Assembly: GCA_014382585.1 (NCBI GenBank)
Contig: JACNJL010000045.1
Coordinates: 52,980-116,979, forward strand
DNA from: Limisphaerales bacterium
Lineage (GTDB): Bacteria > Verrucomicrobiota > Verrucomicrobiia > Limisphaerales > UBA1100
Direction: 5' to 3'
Length of the DNA stretch: 64,000 nt
Of the stretch, positions 17,616 through 24,996 are shown in pieces. The translations under genes and the position numbers were made by a program. Under the pieces are notes generated by a model, which made no database searches, was not told the DNA's origin, and was given only the letters and a program-made list of their open reading frames with translations. Each line of letters opens with the position of its first letter. Position 1 is the stretch's first letter.

Positions 17616-17670
17616 CGTGAGGGACAAGTTCCACCTTGTCCCGTTCATTAGAGACAGATTTACACAGATG
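17616..17670. repeat. Palindromic repeat, family C (copy 1)
   Basis: The core hairpin pairs GGGACAAG with CTTGTCCC around TTCCAC (17621-17642), followed by CGTTCATTAGAGACAGATTT. It starts 11 bp after the flagellin stop. Copies lie at 18185-18245 and, inverted, at 63470-63496, each at the 3' end of a gene. Confidence 0.75.
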
Positions 17671-17690
17671 TAATATGGGGCTACATTGCA

Positions 17691-17720
17691 ATGTAGCTCG
17701 GGCCGGGGGCCCGGGCTATA
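17691..17720. repeat. Palindromic repeat, family B (short copy)
   Basis: ATGTAGCTCGGGCC pairs with GGCCCGGGCTAT around a short G-rich centre. It lies between the flagellin and the lipoprotein gene, directly after family C copy 1. Confidence 0.65.
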
Positions 17721-17783
17721 GAGTTGCATTCGCGAAAAATTATACCCCTTTTCTAAAAACCTGATAACATCCAAGCGAGCCCT

Positions 17784-18218
17784 ATGAAAAACCACACTCA
17801 AAACTTTACAGAATTAGCGTTGATACTATTCCTCGCCATTTTTATTTCACTATCATCCGGCTGCTCCTCCATCGAGGCCCGCGGCAAAGGGGTGGCCAAA
17901 CCTTTCCCGGGCATCCAATATATGAGCGATTCGCGACACAGCGTTTATGGCACGGATGGATGGTTGAAACCCAAACCACCCGAGCCAATGCCACTGCCGG
18001 AATCGGACGCGGAAAACTCCTGCGATTGGGCGATCGGATTATCTGCTGCTCTCCCCCTGATGGGCGATGAAGCATCAGCGGCCATCGTGTTAATGATCTA
18101 CGCCCCCATCGACCTCACCGCCACACTCGCCTTCGATCTCCTAATGTGGCCAGCCGACGCACTGGATAACAAAGCCCGCAAGCGGGAGGGGCAAGTTCCA
18201 CCTTGTCCCGTTCATTAG
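17784..18218 (+). CDS. YceK/YidQ-like lipoprotein
   Basis: 144 residues. A lipoprotein signal peptide ends in the lipobox SSGC (Cys27), so the protein should be attached to the envelope. The mature part recalls the small YceK/YidQ lipoproteins: SSIEARG after the Cys, a PFPGIQYMSDSRHSVYG segment, and a C-terminal hydrophobic IDLTATLAFDLLMWPADAL. That family has no firm biochemical role. The last residues (REGQVPPCPVH) and the stop codon are encoded by a family C palindromic repeat, so the original C-terminus was probably replaced. It lies between the flagellin and the pseudopilin on the same strand. Confidence 0.65.
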   Translation: MKNHTQNFTELALILFLAIFISLSSGCSSIEARGKGVAKPFPGIQYMSDSRHSVYGTDGWLKPKPPEPMPLPESDAENSCDWAIGLSAALPLMGDEASAAIVLMIYAPIDLTATLAFDLLMWPADALDNKARKREGQVPPCPVH

Positions 18219-18245
18219 ATACAGATTTCACGGATCGCACAGATT
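18185..18245. repeat. Palindromic repeat, family C (copy 2, overlaps a CDS end)
   Basis: GAGGGGCAAGTTCCACCTTG followed by TCCCGTTCATTAGATACAG repeats the core and tail seen at 17616-17670. The TAG inside the CATTAG tail is the stop codon of the YceK-like gene. Confidence 0.75.
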
Positions 18246-18260
18246 GATTCATGGCAACCC

Positions 18261-18279
18261 TGTAGCCCGGGCCGGGCTA
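18261..18279. repeat. Palindromic repeat, family B (minimal copy)
   Basis: TGTAGCCCGGGCCGGGCTA keeps only the outer arms of the family B element. It lies between the lipoprotein gene and the leader element of the pseudopilin. Confidence 0.55.
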
Positions 18280-18304
18280 AAATGGCGAAATTTATCGCTC
18301 TTAT

Positions 18305-18356
18305 TTGAAAGATTTGCCTTCTCGTGGTGGTTTCATAGTTAGGCTGTGTCATAGAT
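18305..18356 (+). promoter_or_regulatory. Leader element shared with the flagellin gene
   Basis: It begins TTGAAAGAT and contains GGTTTCATAGTTAGGCTGTG followed by TCATAG, matching the region upstream of the flagellin (15650-15696). The 12-mer GCTGTGTCATAG (18343-18354) also occurs inverted at 14776-14787. It lies about 65 bp before the pseudopilin start. Confidence 0.45.
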
Positions 18357-18417
18357 CAAAAACCCGAACAACGAACCAACCAGAAAAAACACCTATAAAA
18401 TACAAAAAGGACACGCC

Positions 18418-19551
18418 GTGAACCCCACTACTTCCTCCTCACCACTCACTACACCCCCGCGCAAAGCGGGCTTCACCCTCATCGAACTCCTCGTCGTCAT
18501 TGCGATTATTGGGATTTTGGCTGCGATGCTTTTGCCCGCCCTTGCCCGAGCGAAGGCGAAGGCTAACCGAATCAAATGCGTAAATAATCTTGGCTCCATT
18601 GGCAAAGCGTTGATGGGGTTTGCGCATGATAATGGCGGGCGATTGCCTTGGCAGTTGATCCCGAGCCAACAGCGCAATCATTTTGGCACCAAATACGTTG
18701 AGGATCTGGCCCCGATTTTTTCCACTGCCGCGATGAAGAGCGAATTGCAGACAGCCAAGATTTTGCATTCCCCGTGTGATGCCGACCGCGAGGCGGCCAA
18801 TGAAGATGCTCAAAAAGGTTGGAAAGGATACAATGCCAAGACCGGCAATCTCATTTCGAAAAGTGCCATCAGCTATGTCCTAATTAAGGGGGCGGATATG
18901 GCTCGACCTTCCACAGTCTTGGCTGCTACGCGAAATCTTTCCACTTGCGATTTGGCCTCGGCAAACTGGACTGGCGCGGATGAAGACCCCATTCCCGATC
19001 ACGCTATGACCGGCCTCAACAAAAGTCAGGGCCAACTCGTGAAGGGCGACGGCAGCGCAAGCTTCTCTACCGATGCAGATTTTGGCACTTCGGGTAAACT
19101 CATAAAGGGCCATATCAACTCGAGTGGCGGCGTTAGGCTTGGCAAAGCCAGCACACAGGTAATTGGCTGTAGTGCCAAAGGGCCAATATTGGGATTGCTT
19201 TGGAGTAAGCCTTCTTCAGACGGTCGCATCGCCGGATATGTTTTAGAAAAAGGAGGCAAGTACGTAATGGTGGCAACCCGTGGTATCAATTGGAATCAGG
19301 CAAAAGCTGATGCCGTAAAACGAGGCGGACAACTGGCGGCTTTTGAAACCAAAAGCGAATACAAGTCCTTTGTTAAAATTTCAAAAGGTTGGGCGAAGAA
19401 TAACTTCTTGTATGTTGGTGGAACATATAACACCGGGTCTAAATCTTGGCAGTGGCTTAGCGGAGGATCCATTGATTCTGAAATGTTTGCGGGACAAGAA
19501 TTTAACGACACGGACGAACACGAACACTATGTCGTGTTCCAAAACTGGTAA
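18418..19551 (+). CDS. Prepilin-like protein with a C-terminal C-type-lectin-like domain
   Basis: 377 residues from a GTG start preceded by AAAAAGG. The class III signal is clear: a short leader, cleavage before Phe in [19 protein letters not shown], and a hydrophobic stalk. The middle (about 45-255) resembles the pseudopilin body common in Verrucomicrobiota. The C-terminal part (about 265-377) looks like a C-type lectin domain: [57 protein letters not shown]. It stops at QNW, short of the usual final W-x-D...FxCE strand, so the fold may be trimmed. The CTLD-encoding DNA looks A/T richer than the start of the gene. Likely role: surface or type II secretion-type fibre component with a ligand-binding tip. 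Confidence 0.82.
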   Translation: MNPTTSSSPLTTPPRKAGFTLIELLVVIAIIGILAAMLLPALARAKAKANRIKCVNNLGSIGKALMGFAHDNGGRLPWQLIPSQQRNHFGTKYVEDLAPIFSTAAMKSELQTAKILHSPCDADREAANEDAQKGWKGYNAKTGNLISKSAISYVLIKGADMARPSTVLAATRNLSTCDLASANWTGADEDPIPDHAMTGLNKSQGQLVKGDGSASFSTDADFGTSGKLIKGHINSSGGVRLGKASTQVIGCSAKGPILGLLWSKPSSDGRIAGYVLEKGGKYVMVATRGINWNQAKADAVKRGGQLAAFETKSEYKSFVKISKGWAKNNFLYVGGTYNTGSKSWQWLSGGSIDSEMFAGQEFNDTDEHEHYVVFQNW

Positions 19552-19563
19552 TGCGGCTGACTT

Positions 19564-20455
19564 TTAATACGCACCGACCGAAGGCAATGCTTTAGGTTTT
19601 CTAAATCTTAGACCGTCATCGAACGTATTAAAAATTTTGTCGGCTCCTATGATATCATTGAGGTCGGACAATTGTTTGACGTCCTTTAACTTATGAGAAC
19701 CCCAGTCTTTATGGGCTCTCAGAGATGTTATTTCATTAGGAATAGAGTCCGCATCTGCAAACAAACAATCCCATAGTTTTAAGAACCCTTTCTCAGAACT
19801 AAATACCGCTTGTCCTAGGGATGATCTGTTCCTATAAAAAGTGCACCGGATCACTCGAGTATCACCTTCGGAATAGATGCCGCCTCCCGATTCCCAGGCG
19901 AAGTTTGTTGCAAAAACGCTACGGTATACATTGCCGATTGATCCCAATCCTAAATACAATCCACCTCCCCATTGATAGCCGGTGGGGGAATCGGTGGTTT
20001 GGTTTTTAAGGAAAAGGGTATACTGAATTTCAAACCGGGATCCGCTGCCGATCATTACTGTGCCGCCCCGGTGGGATAGGTTGGCGATGAATTCGCAGTG
20101 GTCGATGTGGATTTTGCTGTGGCCGCTATCCCATAGGCTGGCGGCGGAGTTGGCGGTGAGGGATTGGAAACGACATTGGCGCAATGTGAGGTGGGCTTCT
20201 TTCATTAGGATGCCCGCGCCGGTGCCATTTAGTTTTGGATCATTTACATCTGTTGTGTCGGCATTGGCGCTGATCAAGGTGAGGCCTTCGATGAGGGTGG
20301 GGGTGTCTCCGGGTAATAGAGTGAGAAGATGAATGGTGTTGTCGGCGCGGGTGGGTTCGGATCGGTGGATGTTTTGGTTGTCGTTTCCCTTGAGATCGCC
20401 ACTCAGGATTGTGGGGTGTTGGTGGCGGTCCTGTTCATTTCCATTTCCTGATAAA
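19564..20455 (-). pseudogene. Beta-helix C-terminal part of the kinase gene, separated by a frameshift
   Basis: This frame continues the product of the kinase at 20435-21640. In the kinase frame the protein reads GVRLRGGF and then soon stops. One frame over it reads SGNGNEQDRHQHPTILSGDL, which is the expected continuation of a parallel beta-helix (DUF1565/pectate-lyase-like) repeat protein. Reading TTT and then skipping one A near 20450-20456 joins the two. About 295 residues of beta-helix follow (LTLISANAD, LTLRQCRFQS, IHIDHCEFIANLSHRGG, YRSVFATNFAWESGGGIYSE, CTFYRNRSS), ending in PSVGAY. Either a recent one-base insertion broke the gene, or this is a sequencing error or a recoding site. Confidence 0.7.
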
Positions 20456-21640
20456 GCCTCCCCGCAGTCGGACGCCGGCAGGGAGGGCGAAGGTGGCAGT
20501 GCGATCGCCGGTTTGGCTGGGTTTGTAAATGCCGGCGGCAAGGCGGATTTCATCACCGGGTTCAGCAATTGCCAATGCGGCGTGGAGGTTGCCCAAGGCG
20601 TTAGTCCAAGCGTGGTCATTGCCAGTGGCTTTGGGGCGGACAAAAATAACGCGTTTGGGCGGCGCGAATTCCATCGATGCCATTTGCGGCGGAGGTTTGG
20701 GAATGGCTTTTTCGGAATGAATTTCAGAGTTGTTTTTGGGCCGGGGGGAATTGTTGGCAATCGCAAACCACAGCCCGGTGGCGGTTAGGGCGAGGGTGGC
20801 GGCGATTGCTAGGGTGCGGCGGCGTTGGCGGGCGGCGCGGAGGGGGCGGTGGGTGTCGACGCGGCGGATGTCTTCGGCGAGGTCGGTGGCGCTTTCGTAG
20901 CGGGCGGTGGGGTCGATGGCGCAGGCGGTGGTGATGACTTGATTCAACCGGCGGGCTTCGCGGGGCCAATCCTTGGTGCGGGCGATTTCGGGTAGGCGCG
21001 GGAAGGCGGCATGGTTTTGGCCGGTGCTGATTTCGTACAATAGTTTCCCGAGAGCAAAACAATCGGCAGAGGGATGGCCGGGGCCTTCAGGGGGGAGATA
21101 GCCGAGGGTGCCGACCAGAGTGCTGGCGCCGGCTTCGGCCACCAGCCCAGGATCGGCCAGGCGGGGCTGGCCATTGAGGTAAACGATGTTGGCGGGTTTG
21201 AGGTCGCGATGGATGAGGCCGGCGGCGTGCAGATGCGCGAGTGCTTCGGCGAGTACGCAGCCGGTGGTGAGGGTGATTTCGAAGGGTAAAGGTTTGCCGG
21301 GGGTTTGGGTGGCGGCGAGGGTGTGCGGGGTGTAGTCGGCTTCATCGGGATTGTGCTCGCCGGTGAGGTCGTCGGCCAGTTCCATGACGTAATAGAAAAA
21401 CCCGCGTTCATCGTTGCGGCCGACGTGGTAAACGGGGATGAGGCCGGGGTGGGAACGGCTGACGGGGCTGTAGGCTTGGATGCCGCGGAATTCGCGCTCG
21501 TAATGTTTATCCTCATCGAAGCGCTCGCGCTGGACGATTTTGAGCGCGCGGTATTCGCCGGTAAGGGCGCGGGCGAGCCAAACTTCGCCGTAGCCGCCCT
21601 TGCCGATGCGGCGCAGAAGTTGATAATCGGGGATGTTCAT
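20435..21640 (-). CDS. Ser/Thr protein kinase with transmembrane helix, N-terminal part of a frameshifted kinase-beta-helix gene
   Basis: 401 residues from ATG 21640. Kinase domain about 7-265: glycine loop IGKGGYGEVWLA, Lys34 (RALKIV), catalytic loop HRDLKPAN (144-151) and DPG (163-165) where DFG is expected. One transmembrane helix (about 279-298) is followed by the start of a beta-helix domain (RVIFVRPKATGNDHAWTNAL, IRLAAGIYKPSQTGDRTATF). The frame ends at 20435 because of an apparent one-base insertion; the rest lies at 19564-20455. The layout matches the kinase-LamG gene at 6429, including the altered DFG, so the two are paralogs with different outside domains. Confidence 0.85.
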   Translation of the reverse strand: MNIPDYQLLRRIGKGGYGEVWLARALTGEYRALKIVQRERFDEDKHYEREFRGIQAYSPVSRSHPGLIPVYHVGRNDERGFFYYVMELADDLTGEHNPDEADYTPHTLAATQTPGKPLPFEITLTTGCVLAEALAHLHAAGLIHRDLKPANIVYLNGQPRLADPGLVAEAGASTLVGTLGYLPPEGPGHPSADCFALGKLLYEISTGQNHAAFPRLPEIARTKDWPREARRLNQVITTACAIDPTARYESATDLAEDIRRVDTHRPLRAARQRRRTLAIAATLALTATGLWFAIANNSPRPKNNSEIHSEKAIPKPPPQMASMEFAPPKRVIFVRPKATGNDHAWTNALGNLHAALAIAEPGDEIRLAAGIYKPSQTGDRTATFALPAGVRLRGGFIRKWK

Positions 21641-21680
21641 TTCACAAAAAACGGCCCGAAAAACCGGTTAAAATTTCTGG

Positions 21681-21753
21681 AGCCAGATACCCGACTTGAA
21701 CGGGTGACCTGCAGGTTACAAAACTGCTGCTCTACCAACTGAGCTAATCTGGC
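21681..21753 (-). tRNA. tRNA-Thr (anticodon UGU)
   Basis: 73 nt fold as a cloverleaf. Acceptor GCCAGAT pairs with ATCTGGC, the D arm reads AGCTCAGTTGGTAGAGC, and the T arm ACCCG-TTCAAGT-CGGGT is perfect. The anticodon loop is TTTGTAA with TGT at 34-36, reading ACA and possibly other Thr codons. Positions 31 and 39 form a U-C mismatch at the base of the anticodon loop. CCA is not encoded. It lies between two kinase genes. Confidence 0.95.
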
Positions 21754-21840
21754 GCGCGGGAAAGGTAGTTTGCGCGGGCGGTTTTGTCGAGGGAGGGTTT
21801 TGGGGGTTGATCCTCTTCATCAACCGCCGTCGTTGGCGGC

Positions 21841-22809
21841 TCATCCGTAGCGTTTGACTAACAAGCGGCTGCGGGAGGCTTCGAGAGCCATTCGGAAGTC
21901 TTCGAAGCTGGCGTAGCGTTTCTCGGGGTCTTTGTGCATGGAGCGCAGGATGGCGGCTTCGGTGTCTTTGCTGACGCTGCTGACGAGTTTGCGCGGCGGA
22001 TGCAGGCGGGTTTTGACGTGCATCCACACGGTTTCCTCCACGGTGGGGGCGTCGAAAGGGACGCGTCCGGTGAGGGCATGGTACATGGTGGCGCCGAGGG
22101 AATACATGTCGGAACGGAAATCCTGCCGACCGAGAGCCACGCGTTCGGGGGCGATATAAAATGGGGTGCCAACGAGGCCATCGGGGTGGCGACCTTCGTC
22201 GGTGCGGCGGGCGATGCCGAAGTCGGTGAGCTTGGGTTCGCCGTCGGCGTTGTAAAGTATATTGTCGGGCTTGAGGTCGAGGTGGATCATTCCTTTTTTG
22301 GCGACCAACTCGAGCGCGGATGAAATTTTAACGCCGACGTCGAGCACATACAGCTCGTCCACGCGGCCATGTTTTTGGATGAGGGCATCAAGGTCGCCGC
22401 GGTCGGCCACTTCCATCACGAGAAACTTGTGGCCATCGTCTTCACCGTAGTTGTAAACCTGCACGATGTGGGTGTGGTTGAGCGAGGCTTGATAGCGGGC
22501 TTCTTTAAAAAAACCATCCATCGCGTTGACGTCCCGTGTAAACTCCGGCTTCATCAGTTTCACCGCCACGTCGCGATCAAGAATTTCATCACGTGCTCGG
22601 AATACCGTGGCCATGCCGCCGGAGCCGATCACCGATCGCAGCTCAAACTGCCGCAGCTTCACGGGCGTCATCACCGAGTGCCCGCAGTTTTTGCAGTTGG
22701 CATATTGAAACATTCCCGTATCGGACGGGATAAACGTCTGCGTATTGCAGCGCTCGCACGGAACCATGCGCATGGCGCGTCTGGGTGGGGATGTGCTCAT
22801 TTGGCTCAT
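21841..22809 (-). CDS. Zinc-ribbon Ser/Thr protein kinase
   Basis: 322 residues from ATG 22809 (another ATG three codons on is possible). A short zinc ribbon (CERCNTQTF, CKNCGHS) precedes the kinase domain, which starts near residue 53. The motifs are IGSGGMATVFRA, VAVKLMKPE, HLDLKPDN (Leu replaces Arg of HRD) and an intact LTDFGIARR, then GTPFYIAPE and SDMYSLGATMYHALTGRVPF. No transmembrane helix is seen, so it is probably cytoplasmic, unlike the two receptor-type kinases nearby. The C-terminus ends soon after the kinase domain. Substrate unknown. Confidence 0.9.
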   Translation of the reverse strand: MSQMSTSPPRRAMRMVPCERCNTQTFIPSDTGMFQYANCKNCGHSVMTPVKLRQFELRSVIGSGGMATVFRARDEILDRDVAVKLMKPEFTRDVNAMDGFFKEARYQASLNHTHIVQVYNYGEDDGHKFLVMEVADRGDLDALIQKHGRVDELYVLDVGVKISSALELVAKKGMIHLDLKPDNILYNADGEPKLTDFGIARRTDEGRHPDGLVGTPFYIAPERVALGRQDFRSDMYSLGATMYHALTGRVPFDAPTVEETVWMHVKTRLHPPRKLVSSVSKDTEAAILRSMHKDPEKRYASFEDFRMALEASRSRLLVKRYG

Positions 22810-22997
22810 TGACTCACTCAAGGTAGACGGGTCTGACGCTGGTTGATGGCGTCGGATTCATTTCCCATTGCTGGACAGATTGTATCAGTTAGGCAGCGAG
22901 TTGCAATGGCAAACGAAGCGATTTACGTTGCCAAGCCAGTCATATTTTGGTAATAAATAATCCGATTTATTGCGGCGATCCAATCGCCGCATTTGCC

Positions 22998-24923
22998 ATG
23001 AAAAACCTGACGCTTTGGATGCGCGGGCTGGGGCTGCTGCTCCTGCTGGCGGGAGTGGTGGATCTCGCAGCCACCGAAACCGAAGGGGCCCACGCTGGGC
23101 ACGAACACGATGAGCATCACGCTCATGGTGTGGATGGCGGGGGGCTGAGCGTGTGGTGGGTGCTGCCTTTTGGAGGCATGCTGCTCTCCATCGCGCTGGG
23201 GCCATTGGTGGCGGCGCATTTTTGGCACAGCCATTATGGCAAAGTGGCTGCGGGCTGGATTGCTGTGTTCGCCGTGCCTTTTCTTGTTTCGTTTGGCGGC
23301 CACGGCTTTTATGAAATCCTCCACATTGTGCTGCTGGATTACGTGCCGTTTATCATATTGCTGGCGGCACTCTTCACCGCCGCAGGCGGTATTTGCCTCA
23401 AAGGTTCCCTGCGGGGATCGCCGATGGTGAACACGGCCATTCTTTTAATCGGTACAGTGCTGGCCAGTTGGATGGGAACCACCGGCGCGGCGATGCTGCT
23501 CATTCGGCCTATCTTGCGCGCCAACGCCTGGCGCAAGCATCGCGTGCATGTGGTCGTGTTTTTCATTTTTCTGGTGGCTAACATTGGCGGTTCGCTGACG
23601 CCGCTGGGTGATCCGCCACTCTTCCTCGGATTCCTCAAAGGTGTGGATTTTTTCTGGACGATGAAGCTGCTTCCCGTGATGGCCCCGGTGTCGGTAGCAT
23701 TGCTGATTATTTTCTTCATCGTGGATACGATGATGTTCCGCAAAGAAGGCGAAGCCCCCGATGACGGCGAGAAAGTGCCGCTCAAACTCGAAGGCGCTTT
23801 AAACTTCGCGATGGTGGGCCTGATTATCGGTGCGATTTTATTTTCCAAATCACTGGGTGATAGTAAATTCAAGGATGCCACCGTGGCAGAGGAAAAAATG
23901 GGGATTATCGTAAATTCCAGTGAATCATCCGATCCTGTTAAAGGGGCTTTGATGCGTGAGGATTCCGATGAAACATATATTGTAATCAAGCAAGTCAATG
24001 AAACTGAGATAATAATCCCTGTTGCATCCATCACTGAGAGAAAAACATCGCCAAAAGCTATTGCGCCGTCTGAGTTGTTTGCCTTGGAAGAAAAAATGAA
24101 AAAAGCCAAGGATAAGTTAAAAAAATATGTAAAAAACAATCCGAGTGTTAAATTTGATGAATCCAACGAGGCCTATCACACCACACGCGTGGAGCATTTG
24201 CATTCAATTGCCGAGGTAAACAAGATACGCGCAAAGATATCACACGACGAGGCAACGGGACTGCACATTTTCGGCGTTACTGTGCCTTATTCAAATTTAG
24301 TGCGCGATGGGTTGTTGATATTGATCGCGTTCATCAGCCTACGTATCACGCCAATGTTTCGGACGCAAAAGGATGAACACGGTCACGAAGTGGCCGCCGA
24401 AGGCGAGGAGGAAACCAATGTGCGAGCCGCCAATGGCTTTACTTGGGAACCGATCCTTGAGGTGGCCAAGCTCTTTATTGCCATCTTTATATGTATGATT
24501 CCGGCTCTGTTAATTCTAAAAGCCGGCGTGGATGGCGGTCTCAAAAGCGTTATCCTGATGGTGCAGACGAGCACAAATGATCCTATTAACGCGATGTATT
24601 TCTGGCTCACCGGCGTGCTATCTAGCTTCCTCGATAATGCGCCGACGTATGTGGTGTTCTTTAACACCGCCGGTGGCGACCCCACTTCGCTGATGGGCAA
24701 AGGCGGAATGTTCGACATAAACGTCGGCAGCACGCTGCTGGCCATCAGTTGCGGCGCGGTGTTTATGGGCGCCAACACCTACATCGGTAATGCGCCCAAC
24801 TTTATGGTAAAGGCCATTGCCGAAGAAAATGGCGTGAAGATGCCCAGCTTCTTCGGCTACATGGCCTGGAGCGCGGCGATTCTAATTCCCGTCTTCATTG
24901 TCGTATCAATCTTTTACTTTTAA
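22998..24923 (+). CDS. NhaD-like Na+/H+ antiporter (ion transporter superfamily)
   Basis: 641 residues from ATG 22998. It starts with a signal-like helix and a His-rich segment (GAHAGHEHDEHHAHG, about 34-48), then many hydrophobic helices. Blocks typical of the NhaD/CitMHS-type family appear: LASWMGTTGAAMLLIRPILR, NIGGSLTPLGDPPLFLGFLKG and, near the end, SSFLDNAPTYVVFFN with MGANTYIGNAPNFMVK. Residues about 287-430 form a soluble, Lys/Glu-rich insert between helices (DDTYIVIKQ-like strands, then a KKAKDKLKKYVKNN coiled segment), whose DNA is A/T richer than the rest. The insert may be a cytoplasmic sensor of ions or pH. It is monocistronic, followed by a hairpin. Confidence 0.82.
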   Translation: MKNLTLWMRGLGLLLLLAGVVDLAATETEGAHAGHEHDEHHAHGVDGGGLSVWWVLPFGGMLLSIALGPLVAAHFWHSHYGKVAAGWIAVFAVPFLVSFGGHGFYEILHIVLLDYVPFIILLAALFTAAGGICLKGSLRGSPMVNTAILLIGTVLASWMGTTGAAMLLIRPILRANAWRKHRVHVVVFFIFLVANIGGSLTPLGDPPLFLGFLKGVDFFWTMKLLPVMAPVSVALLIIFFIVDTMMFRKEGEAPDDGEKVPLKLEGALNFAMVGLIIGAILFSKSLGDSKFKDATVAEEKMGIIVNSSESSDPVKGALMREDSDETYIVIKQVNETEIIIPVASITERKTSPKAIAPSELFALEEKMKKAKDKLKKYVKNNPSVKFDESNEAYHTTRVEHLHSIAEVNKIRAKISHDEATGLHIFGVTVPYSNLVRDGLLILIAFISLRITPMFRTQKDEHGHEVAAEGEEETNVRAANGFTWEPILEVAKLFIAIFICMIPALLILKAGVDGGLKSVILMVQTSTNDPINAMYFWLTGVLSSFLDNAPTYVVFFNTAGGDPTSLMGKGGMFDINVGSTLLAISCGAVFMGANTYIGNAPNFMVKAIAEENGVKMPSFFGYMAWSAAILIPVFIVVSIFYF

Positions 24924-24928
24924 GGGAT

Positions 24929-24956
24929 GGTAGGGACGCGAACGGGCGTCCCTACC
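24929..24956. repeat. Hairpin between the antiporter gene and waaA
   Basis: GGTAGGGACGC (24929-24939) pairs perfectly with GCGTCCCTACC (24946-24956) around GAACGG. It starts 6 bp after the antiporter stop and has no T-run. The GGTAGGG...CCCTACC ends resemble family A repeats. Confidence 0.75.
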
Positions 24957-24996
24957 CTCGACCTTGCGCTTGGTTTGTGGCAAAACGCCACGGCGT

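Noticed and set aside
1449..19551. Diversity-generating retroelement: RT at 1587-3059 with the lectin-domain pseudopilin as target
   Set aside because: No template-repeat copy of the lectin-coding end was seen near the RT, no accessory protein gene is present, and the RT block GVAFGTAIACFF does not match the usual DGR form. The genes are 15 kb apart.
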